From an uncultured bacterium (GTDB lineage: Bacteria; Bacillota; Clostridia; Lachnospirales; Lachnospiraceae), in NCBI GenBank assembly GCA_905214875.1, contig CAJMNR010000031.1, positions 1 to 47,577 of the forward strand: a DNA stretch of 47,577 nucleotides. The letters run 5' to 3'. Positions 33,329-40,239 of the stretch are shown here, piece after piece. Position 1 is the stretch's first letter; each line of letters opens with the position of its first letter. The translations under genes were made by a program, and so were the position numbers. The notes under the pieces are model-generated. The model searched no databases, was not told the DNA's origin, and worked only from the letters and a program-made list of their open reading frames with translations.

Positions 33329-33574
33329 ATGAGATACAAGAATGCATCCAGTATTCTGCCCGACGAACTATTAGAGGAAATACAAAAATATGTCGTTGGA
33401 GAAACCATTTATATTCCTAGGAAAGAGGAAAAGAAAAAATGGGGCGAAGACTCTGGAGCGAGGGCGTATTACCGTGAGCGGAATGAGAAGATCATTCATG
33501 AGTTTGAAGAAGGTGACAGTTATGAAAACTTGGCAGAACGATATGGGTTGTCTATTGATTCTATTCATGGATAA
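33329..33574 (+). CDS. CD3324-like small protein with putative HTH end
   Basis: 81 residues: MRYKNASSILPDELLEEIQK, VVGETIYIPRKEE, WGEDSGARAYYRERN and an end YENLAERYGLSIDSIHG. I recognise the pattern of the CD3324 family, small clostridial proteins whose C-terminus looks like a helix-turn-helix (LAERYGLSIDSI). Family members normally continue a few residues after SIDSI with a basic recognition helix; here the frame ends at once, so the last helix may be clipped. Function unknown; DNA binding is inference. It lies 26 nt after the broken gene. Confidence 0.7.
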   Translation: MRYKNASSILPDELLEEIQKYVVGETIYIPRKEEKKKWGEDSGARAYYRERNEKIIHEFEEGDSYENLAERYGLSIDSIHG

Positions 33575-33587
33575 AGAAGTAGAGAAA

Positions 33588-33624
33588 AATGAGTCATAGT
33601 TCTGCAAGGAACTATGGCTCATTT
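33588..33624 (+). terminator. Terminator-like hairpin after the CD3324-like gene
   Basis: GAGTCATAGTTC (33591-33602) pairs with GAACTATGGCTC (33609-33620) with one mismatch, flanked by AAA/TTT. The T-tract is short. GCTTGTCGA follows directly. Confidence 0.55.
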
Positions 33625-33759
33625 CAGCTTGTCGATGAAAATGAAAAACGAAAGTGTTCTTTTTATTTGTCGCTAATAATAAAACGAAATAATGACCATG
33701 TTAATATTAGTTAGGGCATGCAAATAAATAGATGAATGGTGATTGTTTTTAAAACATTT

Positions 33760-33824
33760 TGAAAGAAAATGACTGATTTTTGAAAGAAAATGATTGAAAA
33801 TGAACGAAAATGATTGACAATGAC
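33760..33824. promoter_or_regulatory. Helically phased direct-repeat operator array of the fru operon
   Basis: TGA recurs once per helical turn at 33760, 33770, 33781, 33791, 33801, 33811 and 33821. The best units read TGAnnGAAAA (TGAAAGAAAA, TGAAAGAAAA, TGATTGAAAA, TGAACGAAAA). The last units contain the -35 box. Spaced direct repeats are typical of DeoR-family sites, so FruR is the likely ligand (inference). Confidence 0.75.
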
Positions 33825-33842
33825 CTTTTCTTTTTGTAAAAT
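33814..33842 (+). promoter_or_regulatory. Sigma-A promoter of fruR-fruK-fruA-HPr
   Basis: A perfect TTGACA (33814-33819), a 17-nt spacer and TAAAAT (33837-33842), with the -35 box inside the repeat array, so bound repressor would block RNA polymerase. Confidence 0.88.
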
Positions 33843-33867
33843 GGACCTATCAAAAGGAGTGATGAGA

Positions 33868-34617
33868 ATGTTAACACCAGAAAGACATAATCGAATACTT
33901 CAAATCCTTAATGAGCGTAAGGCGGTAACAGTAGCTGAATTGACAAAAGAATTGGAGACTTCGGAATCAACAATCAGACGAGATCTGACAAGTCTACATG
34001 AGTTGAATAAGCTTGTCAAAGTGCACGGAGGTGCAACTGCGATTGATGCTGATTTTACAAGTTATGAAGAAGACGTGGCGACAAAGTCGACTCGTAACGT
34101 GGAAGAGAAAGAAGCAATTGCAAAATATGCAGCCAGCTTGATTAATAAAGATGACTTTGTATATATTGATGCAGGAACTACGACAGAAAAGATGATTGAT
34201 TATATCGAAAACACAGGAGCTGTCTTTGTAACAAACGGAATCGCGCATGCAAAGAAACTGATTCAAAAAGGATGTAAAGCCTATGTAATCGGTGGCGAGT
34301 TAAAGCTTTCTACGGAAGCCATCGTCGGAGCAGAGGGTGTCAACAATATGAAGAAATATAATTTTACAAAAAGTTTCATTGGAGCCAATGGAATCGGGGT
34401 AGACCAAGGGTTTACGACTCCTGATTTAGAAGAAGCAGTGATAAAGCAGGAAGCAGTCAAAAAAAGTCATGTAGCTTACGTACTTGCAGATCACACGAAG
34501 TTTGGAAAAGTGACATCAGTGACATTTTCAAGATTGGACCAAGCAATAATTATTACTGACAGAATGGCAGATGAAAAATATAAAGAACAGACAATAGTAA
34601 AAGAGGTGCTCTTATGA
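33868..34617 (+). CDS. fruR: DeoR-family transcriptional repressor of the fructose operon
   Basis: 249 residues. The DeoR helix-turn-helix lies at about 3-57 (ILNERKAVTVAELTKELETS, then ESTIRRDLTSLHEL), followed by the sugar-phosphate effector domain (DDFVYIDAGTTTEKM, FVTNGIAHA, FIGANGI, VLADHTKFGK). Fructose-1-phosphate is the usual inducer of FruR. I start at ATG 33868 (MLTPERHNRIL), 8 nt after AAAAGGAG; the longer frame would begin inside the promoter. Its stop overlaps the fruK start. Confidence 0.95.
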   Translation: MLTPERHNRILQILNERKAVTVAELTKELETSESTIRRDLTSLHELNKLVKVHGGATAIDADFTSYEEDVATKSTRNVEEKEAIAKYAASLINKDDFVYIDAGTTTEKMIDYIENTGAVFVTNGIAHAKKLIQKGCKAYVIGGELKLSTEAIVGAEGVNNMKKYNFTKSFIGANGIGVDQGFTTPDLEEAVIKQEAVKKSHVAYVLADHTKFGKVTSVTFSRLDQAIIITDRMADEKYKEQTIVKEVLL

Positions 34618-35516
34618 TTTATACAGTAACATTCAACCCGGCACTGGATTATGTGGTTGGTGTTGAAGACCTAACACTAGGCATGGTGAATCGTACCAAT
34701 AAGGAAGCGATTTTCTATGGAGGAAAAGGAATCAACGTATCTACCGTACTTCATGCATTAGGAAGAGAAAGCGTTGCACTTGGATTCGTTGCAGGATTTA
34801 CTGGGATGGAGATTGAAAATGGTGTAAAAGCTCAAGGCGTGGCAACGGATTTCATCCATTTAAAAGAAGGAATGAGCCGAATCAACATTAAGATCAAATC
34901 AGCCGAAGAAACAGAAATCAATGGACAAGGTCCAACAATTTCTGCCGATGCATTGGAACAGTTATTTGCTAAAATAGATGCATTAAAAGACGAAGATGTC
35001 TTAGTGCTTGCAGGAAGTATTCCAAATACGATGCCAGATGATATTTACGAAAAAATCATGGCAAGACTAGAAGGAAAAAACATTCATATCGTAGTAGATG
35101 CAACCAATGATTTATTACGTAATGTTTTAAAATACAAACCATTTTTAATTAAGCCAAATAATCATGAATTAGGAGAAATGTTTGGGGTAACGTTAAAGAC
35201 GGACGAAGAAATTGAGCATTATGCAAAAGAACTTCAAAAACAAGGTGCTAGAAATGTACTCATCTCTATGGCTGGAGATGGAGCAATCTTAATTGATGAA
35301 ACAGGAAAATGTCATAAGATTGGGGTTCCAAAAGGAACAGTAAAGAACTCAGTAGGTGCAGGGGATTCTATGGTAGCAGGCTTTTTAGCCGGATATCTTG
35401 AGAAGAAAGATTATAACCATGCATTAAGAATGGGTACAGCATCAGGCAGTGCGACTGCATTTTCGGAAGGATTAGCTTCCAAGGAACTTGTATACGAATT
35501 ATTACAACAGATTTAG
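34614..35516 (+). CDS. fruK: 1-phosphofructokinase
   Basis: 300 residues of the PfkB ribokinase fold. Motifs: MIYTVTFNPALDYVV at the start, FYGGKGINVSTVLHALG, LAGSIP, and the C-terminal catalytic site NSVGAGDSMVAGF with the general-base Asp. It phosphorylates the fructose-1-phosphate made by FruA to fructose-1,6-bisphosphate. The ATG overlaps the fruR stop (ATGA), giving tight coupling; fruA follows after 11 nt. Confidence 0.97.
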   Translation: MIYTVTFNPALDYVVGVEDLTLGMVNRTNKEAIFYGGKGINVSTVLHALGRESVALGFVAGFTGMEIENGVKAQGVATDFIHLKEGMSRINIKIKSAEETEINGQGPTISADALEQLFAKIDALKDEDVLVLAGSIPNTMPDDIYEKIMARLEGKNIHIVVDATNDLLRNVLKYKPFLIKPNNHELGEMFGVTLKTDEEIEHYAKELQKQGARNVLISMAGDGAILIDETGKCHKIGVPKGTVKNSVGAGDSMVAGFLAGYLEKKDYNHALRMGTASGSATAFSEGLASKELVYELLQQI

Positions 35517-35527
35517 GGAGACGACAT

Positions 35528-37441
35528 ATGAGAATTACTGACTTAATTAAAGCGGAAGGCATCAAACTTCAATGTTCCGCTACGTCCAAAGAAGAAGTGT
35601 ACAATCAGTTAGTAGACTTACAATATGCTTCTGGACACATCAACGACAAAGAAGAGTATAAAAGAGGAATTTGGGAAAGAGAAGCACAAAGTTCTACAGC
35701 TATCGGAGAAGGATTAGCAATTCCTCATACAAAAAACAAAGCTGTTGTAGAGGCTGGTCTTGCAGTTATGACATTAAGAGAAGGAATTGATTGTGATTCC
35801 TTAGATATGGAACCAACAAACCTATTCTTTATGATTGCTGCACCAGAAGGTGGCGGAGACGTTCACATCGATATGTTATCCAACCTTACAATGATGCTTA
35901 TGGATGTAGACTTTAGAAACCGTTTACTTGCAGCGAAGACGACAGATGAATTCTTAGAAATCATCAACGAAAAGGAAGCTGAAAAATTTGGTGGAGAAGA
36001 AAAGACAGAACCAGCAGAAGTAAAGAAAGATGGTTACCGCGTATTAGCAGTAACAGCTTGTCCTACAGGAATTGCCCATACTTTCATGGCAGCGGAAGCA
36101 TTAGAAACAAAGGCAAAAGAACTTGGAATTTCAATTAAAGTTGAAACAAATGGTTCTGCAGGAGCGAAAAATGTCTTAACAAAAGAAGAAATTGAAGCAG
36201 CAGATGGTATTATCGTTGCGGCAGATAAAAATGTTGAGATGGCTCGTTTTAATGGAAAGAAAGTAATCAAGACAAAAGTTGCTGATGGTATCCATAAGCC
36301 ACAAGAGTTAATTGAAAAAGCAGCGAATGGTGAAGCACCAGTATATCATCATACAGGAGCAGCCGAAGCAGAAGAAAGCAAAGAAAAAGAAAGCATTGGA
36401 CGTCAATTATACAAACACTTGATGAGTGGTGTATCTCATATGTTACCATTTATCATCGGCGGTGGTATCTTAATCGCATTAGCTTTCTTACTTGATGATT
36501 ATAACATTGATCCTTCAAACTTTGGTTCTAACACACCACTTGCAGCATTCTTCAAACGTACTGGAGATGCAGCATTCGGTTTCATGTTACCAATCCTTGC
36601 AGGTTACATTGCAATGAGTATCGGTGATCGACCAGCACTTGCAGTCGGTGTCGTAGGTGGTTACCTTGCAAAGACAGGTATGACATTTACAGCAGCAGAA
36701 GGCGTTGCACCAGGATTTTTAGGTGCATTGCTAGCAGGTTTCGTAGCAGGTTATTTTGTACTCTTATTAAAGAAAGCATTTAGCATTTTACCAGATTCCT
36801 TAGAAGGAATTAAGCCAGTATTACTTTACCCATTACTTGGAATTCTAGGTATCAGTATTTTCATGTGTGCGGTAAATCCATTTGTAGGAAGTATCAATAC
36901 AGCATTAAATAACGGATTAAATGCAATGGGTGGATCTAGTAAGATCTTACTTGGTTGTGTAGTAGCAGGTATGATGTCCATCGATATGGGTGGCCCATTC
37001 AATAAGGCAGCATATGTATTTGGTACAGCGGCGATTGAAAGCGGAAACTTTGACATTATGGCGGCAGTTATGATCGGTGGTATGATTCCTCCATTAGTAA
37101 TTGCATTATCTACAACATTCTTTAAGAATAAATGGTCTGAAAGAGATAGAAAATCAGGTATCGTAAACTACATCATGGGATTATGCTTTATCTCAGAAGG
37201 TGCAATTCCATTTGCAGCAGCTGACCCACTTAGAGTTATTCCATCTTGTATCGTAGGTTCTGCAGTAGCAGGTGGTTTGTCTATGGCATTTGAATGTACG
37301 CTTAGAGCACCTCACGGTGGTATCTTCGTATTCCCTGTAGTAGGAAACGTAGTTGGTTACCTTATTGCATTAGTAGTTGGTTCTGTAGTAGGTATGTTAC
37401 TTTTATCTTTCTTAAAAAAACCAGTAGCAAACAATAAATAA
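35528..37441 (+). CDS. fruA: Fructose-specific PTS EIIABC
   Basis: 637 residues in the order IIA (about 1-150, phospho-acceptor His67 in GLAIPHTKN), IIB (about 168-265, Cys178 in VTACPTGIAHTF) and IIC (about 290-630, membrane, with HLMSGVSHMLPFIIGGGILI and MAGMMSIDMGGPFNKAAY-type blocks). It imports fructose and phosphorylates it to fructose-1-phosphate. The three domains are complete with their linkers. GGGAGACGAC precedes the ATG. Confidence 0.97.
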   Translation: MRITDLIKAEGIKLQCSATSKEEVYNQLVDLQYASGHINDKEEYKRGIWEREAQSSTAIGEGLAIPHTKNKAVVEAGLAVMTLREGIDCDSLDMEPTNLFFMIAAPEGGGDVHIDMLSNLTMMLMDVDFRNRLLAAKTTDEFLEIINEKEAEKFGGEEKTEPAEVKKDGYRVLAVTACPTGIAHTFMAAEALETKAKELGISIKVETNGSAGAKNVLTKEEIEAADGIIVAADKNVEMARFNGKKVIKTKVADGIHKPQELIEKAANGEAPVYHHTGAAEAEESKEKESIGRQLYKHLMSGVSHMLPFIIGGGILIALAFLLDDYNIDPSNFGSNTPLAAFFKRTGDAAFGFMLPILAGYIAMSIGDRPALAVGVVGGYLAKTGMTFTAAEGVAPGFLGALLAGFVAGYFVLLLKKAFSILPDSLEGIKPVLLYPLLGILGISIFMCAVNPFVGSINTALNNGLNAMGGSSKILLGCVVAGMMSIDMGGPFNKAAYVFGTAAIESGNFDIMAAVMIGGMIPPLVIALSTTFFKNKWSERDRKSGIVNYIMGLCFISEGAIPFAAADPLRVIPSCIVGSAVAGGLSMAFECTLRAPHGGIFVFPVVGNVVGYLIALVVGSVVGMLLLSFLKKPVANNK

Positions 37442-37471
37442 TATTCGTACCATATTGAGGAGGAAAATACG

Positions 37472-37738
37472 ATGGTTTCGAAAAAATTCATAATTAAGCA
37501 TCCGTTAGGAATTCATATGAAGCCATCGGCTTTTCTTATCAATGCAATCAAGGAACTTGAGTCAGCGGTTACGATCGTAGCCAATCAAAAACGAGTAGAT
37601 GCGAAAAGCCTTATGATGCTAATTGCAGCATGTATTAAGTATGGCGATGAAGTCGAAGTGATTTGTGAAGGCCCAGAAGAAGATGTGGCAATGGAACGAA
37701 TCACAACTGTAATAGAAAATAACTTTGAATCAGTTTAG
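37472..37738 (+). CDS. HPr-like phosphocarrier protein of the fructose operon
   Basis: 88 residues with the HPr fold: HPLGIHMKPSAFLINAIKEL carries His15, the phospho-acceptor; DAKSLMMLIAACIKYGDEVEV carries Ser46, the usual HPr-kinase site. The active-site Arg17 of normal HPr (HARP) is Lys here (HMKP). That and the link to fruA suggest a dedicated or second HPr rather than the housekeeping ptsH product. AGGAGGAAA precedes the ATG, and the operon terminator follows. Confidence 0.92.
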   Translation: MVSKKFIIKHPLGIHMKPSAFLINAIKELESAVTIVANQKRVDAKSLMMLIAACIKYGDEVEVICEGPEEDVAMERITTVIENNFESV

Positions 37739-37743
37739 TTAAT

Positions 37744-37803
37744 AAAAGGAATCTTTTGCTTAATAGAGGAGTAATCAACTATTTTGCGAAAGATTCTTTT
37801 TTT
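37744..37803 (+). terminator. Terminator of the fructose operon
   Basis: GAATCTTTTGC (37749-37759) pairs with GCGAAAGATTC (37786-37796) with one G-T, an inner AATAG/CTATT helix closes part of the 26-nt loop, and seven T follow. The next 168 bases to the methyltransferase show no further gene. Confidence 0.85.
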
Positions 37804-37971
37804 ATCTATTGGAAATTGCCCGGTAATCCACCTTTTCCACTTTATTCCTGTTGATAATTTTAATAAAAAAAGAAGAATGTGGAAAGAGTGGGTGGGGCAT
37901 GTTATACTAAGACATACATAAAAAATGGAAATTGAGGAAAAAATAGAAACACTAAGAAAGGGGAGTGTCAA

Positions 37972-38595
37972 TTGAAGAAAGAAAATCCTTGGGAACATAT
38001 AGCGTTACAGGAGTATGAAAGCCATATGGGGCTAAAGTCTGTCAAACAGCTCCAAGGGTTGAATGAAAGCATGGCAAGGCAGCTAAATAGTTATCCGGTT
38101 TCCAGCGTCATGATCTTAGGAGTCGCAGGTGGAAATGGACTGGAGCATGTTCGTTCAAACCAATTCGAGAAGGTGTACGGTGTGGATGTAAATGCGAAGT
38201 ATTTGAAGGCATGCAGAAAACGCTATGCATACCTTGGGGAAACCTTGGTTACGATTCATACAGATTTACAGAATCCAGAAACTATATTGCCATCGGCAAA
38301 GCTCTTGATTGCCAATTTGCTGATTGAGTACATAGGATATGAGAATTTTAAACGGGCGGTAAAACAGACAGATGCGACATATGTATCTTGTGTCATTCAA
38401 AAAAATGAGGAAGAATCGTTTGTATCGGAGTCAGAATATCTTCACACATTCGATAATTTAAGTGAAGTGCACCGAGAAATTGACGAAGAAGGCCTTAATG
38501 AAGTGATGCAGCAAATGGGATATCATAATGTAAAAACAATAAGGATGGACATGCCAAATGGCAAACAGCTAATACAACTGGACTATAAAAAATGA
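37972..38595 (+). CDS. Class I SAM-dependent methyltransferase-like protein
   Basis: 207 residues. A Rossmann SAM site is visible as VMILGVAGGNGLEHV (motif I), VYGVDVNAKYL (acidic residue after strand 2) and LVTIHTDLQN; strand 4 is LLIANLLIEYIG. The substrate cannot be told. The start is TTG, with GGGGAG about 6 nt upstream; no ATG is near. Its stop overlaps the next short frame (ATGA). Confidence 0.8.
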   Translation: MKKENPWEHIALQEYESHMGLKSVKQLQGLNESMARQLNSYPVSSVMILGVAGGNGLEHVRSNQFEKVYGVDVNAKYLKACRKRYAYLGETLVTIHTDLQNPETILPSAKLLIANLLIEYIGYENFKRAVKQTDATYVSCVIQKNEEESFVSESEYLHTFDNLSEVHREIDEEGLNEVMQQMGYHNVKTIRMDMPNGKQLIQLDYKK

Positions 38596-38777
38596 GGGAA
38601 TACACCAATAGGGGGGGGATTACCGCTGCATTCTCAGCATTTATATTGCAGGCGACTGATAAAGAATCTCAATTATATAAGACTGCCTTGACTTATGCAA
38701 ATGAGTTAATTACGATAATGATGAAGGAAGATGACCTCGGCGAAATCAAGGCGATGGAAGCCCTTCGTTTCTTGTAG
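38592..38777 (+). CDS. Short unassigned frame, possibly a remnant
   Basis: 61 residues starting at an ATGA overlap with the methyltransferase stop. The first codons cross a run of eight G, after which the sequence GITAAFSAFILQATDKESQL and onward reads like the C-terminal helices of a larger enzyme. The G-run makes the frame at the start unsure (slippage or sequencing error), so the true protein may begin in another frame. No family recognised with confidence. Confidence 0.4.
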   Translation: MREYTNRGGITAAFSAFILQATDKESQLYKTALTYANELITIMMKEDDLGEIKAMEALRFL

Positions 38778-38814
38778 GCGTTTAATCGGATAGAAATAGA
38801 AAAGGAGAAAGAAA

Positions 38815-39066
38815 ATGTTAGAGTTTAAGTATGATACACAGTTATTGATCGAGGGAGAGAATCTTTCCGAAGATGAAATCAATGAATATATCACAAAGAA
38901 TATTAAGGGAGATTGCCTTCTTGCAGTTGGCGATGAAGAATTGATTAAGATTCATTTCCATACAAATACGCCTTGGGTACTTCTTGAGTATTGTTCTACA
39001 TTAGGAGAAATCTACGATATCGTCGTAGAGGATATGGACCGTCAAGCAAGAGGGCTACAAGGTTAG
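38815..39066 (+). CDS. Stand-alone DAK/FakA C-terminal-domain-like small protein
   Basis: 83 residues that match the C-terminal domain of FakA/DegV-partner kinases: FKYDTQLLIEGENLSEDEIN, GDCLLAVGDEELIKIHFHTN and TLGEIYDIVVEDMDRQ. In FakA this domain follows the kinase and middle domains; here it is alone, with its own AAAGGAG and ATG. The conserved IHFHTN is kept. It may cooperate with a separately encoded kinase or a DegV protein (inference). Confidence 0.75.
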   Translation: MLEFKYDTQLLIEGENLSEDEINEYITKNIKGDCLLAVGDEELIKIHFHTNTPWVLLEYCSTLGEIYDIVVEDMDRQARGLQG

Positions 39067-39161
39067 TTCGGCTCTTTGCTATTACTGATGAGAAAAGAGG
39101 TATCATAAAGAAAAGTTAAGACAGAGAACAAAAAAATCATAAGATTATTGGAGGGAATGCT

Positions 39162-39725
39162 ATGAATCATTTAGGAACGAAACGACTAACAACAGAGCGA
39201 CTAATCTTACGCAAGTTTAAAGATGAAGATGCAGTGATGGCATTTAAAAACTGGACAAATGATCCAGAAGTTACAAAGTTTTTGACGTGGCCTCCACATA
39301 AGTATATTGCAGTGACGGAATCCTACATTGACTCAGTTATTGACAGCTATAAAGAACCAGATAGTTATAATTGGGCCATTGAAGTAAAGGAAACAAAAGA
39401 GGTCATAGGAACTATCTCCGTAGTTCAGCAGAATACGAAAATTGAATCAGTACATATTGGATATTGCATAGGAAAGGAATGGTGGCATCAAGGCTATACC
39501 TCTGAGGCAATGGCGCGAGTTATCAAATTCTTTATGGAGAAAGTAGAAGTCAATCGTGTGGAAAGTCGTCACGATCCAAGGAATGAGAACTCAGGAAAGG
39601 TCATGATGAAGTGCGGGATGAAGTATGAAGGAACCATTCGACAGTCTGACATGAATAATCAAGGGGTTTGTGATGCTTGTTGGTATGGTTTGTTGAAAGA
39701 GGAGTATTTCAACAAGGAAAATTAG
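39162..39725 (+). CDS. GNAT acetyltransferase (RimJ/RimL type)
   Basis: 187 residues of usual RimJ/RimL length: TKRLTTERLILRKFKDEDA, WAIEVKETKEVIGTISV, IGYCIGKEWWHQGYTSEAMA (acetyl-CoA loop), then VESRHDPRNENSGKVMMKCG and YEGTIRQ. It should acetylate an N-terminal or small amine; the substrate is unknown. GGAGGGAA lies 7 nt before the ATG. It is directly upstream of the cytidine deaminase leader. Confidence 0.95.
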   Translation: MNHLGTKRLTTERLILRKFKDEDAVMAFKNWTNDPEVTKFLTWPPHKYIAVTESYIDSVIDSYKEPDSYNWAIEVKETKEVIGTISVVQQNTKIESVHIGYCIGKEWWHQGYTSEAMARVIKFFMEKVEVNRVESRHDPRNENSGKVMMKCGMKYEGTIRQSDMNNQGVCDACWYGLLKEEYFNKEN

Positions 39726-39739
39726 AAAGGAGTAAAGTT

Positions 39740-39765
39740 ATGGTGTTTTAGTATTAAAACATCAT
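39740..39765 (+). promoter_or_regulatory. mRNA hairpin between the ribosome site and the cytidine deaminase start
   Basis: An 11-bp stem (ATGGTGTTTTA 39740-39750 with TAAAACATCAT 39755-39765, one G-U) and a GTAT loop follow AAAGGAG at 39727-39733. The 5' arm begins with an ATG that would give only Met-Val-Phe before TAG. The cdd ATG is 10 nt after the hairpin and has no ribosome site of its own. Confidence 0.5.
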
Positions 39766-39775
39766 ACAAGTATAA

Positions 39776-40147
39776 ATGGAATTTGAACAATTAGTAAAAA
39801 TAGCAAAAGATACGCTTAATCCATGGGAACTATCGGATACTTGTTCTTCTGGGAGCGTTGCAGCAGCAATATTGACGGACAAAGGAAATGTATATCGTGG
39901 AGTTTGTATAGATACTCCATGTTCTATGGGATTTTGTGCAGAGCATGCAGCAATTGCGGCAATGATTACGGCAGGAGAGAACCGTATTGTAAAAGTAGTA
40001 GCAGTGAGCAGTGAAGCAGGAATTGTTCCTCCATGTGGAAGGTGCCGTGAATTCATGTACCAGATCAATCATGAAAATCTGGCCTGTGAGATTTGCCTAA
40101 AGGACAAGGTAGTGACGCTAGAGTACCTATTACCAGAGCGCTGGTAG
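39776..40147 (+). CDS. Cytidine deaminase-family protein
   Basis: 123 residues. The zinc site is intact: CAEHAAI (Cys and catalytic Glu) and PPCGRCRE (two Cys). SCSSGSVAAAI-like and GVCIDTPCSMGFCAEH provide the substrate loops. It hydrolyses cytidine/deoxycytidine or a related base such as blasticidin-type nucleosides; the CAEH in place of CAER and the short N-terminus leave the exact substrate open. Its ATG has no adjacent ribosome site; see the hairpin upstream. Confidence 0.85.
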   Translation: MEFEQLVKIAKDTLNPWELSDTCSSGSVAAAILTDKGNVYRGVCIDTPCSMGFCAEHAAIAAMITAGENRIVKVVAVSSEAGIVPPCGRCREFMYQINHENLACEICLKDKVVTLEYLLPERW

Positions 40148-40170
40148 AGTATTAGTTTACATATTGATAT

Positions 40171-40206
40171 AAAAAATCCCTCATACAGTAGTTGTATGAG
40201 GGATTA
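40171..40206 (-). terminator. Terminator of the polyamine operon
   Basis: A 13-bp stem (AATCCCTCATACA with its complement, 40175-40187 with 40193-40205) and a 5-nt loop; on the minus strand it ends in six U (40176-40171). It closes the leftward operon and lies 34 nt after the CASDC stop. Confidence 0.88.
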
Positions 40207-40221
40207 GCTTGTCGACAAGCT
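40206..40221. repeat. 16-bp perfect palindrome AGCTTGTCGACAAGCT
   Basis: It is placed between the CASDC stop and the operon terminator. As RNA it folds into AGCUUG-UCGA-CAAGCU. A related dyad lies next to the terminator at 47499-47521 and a half-copy at 33627-33635. Confidence 0.7.
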
Positions 40222-40239
40222 TTGGAGGAAAGCCCTCTT

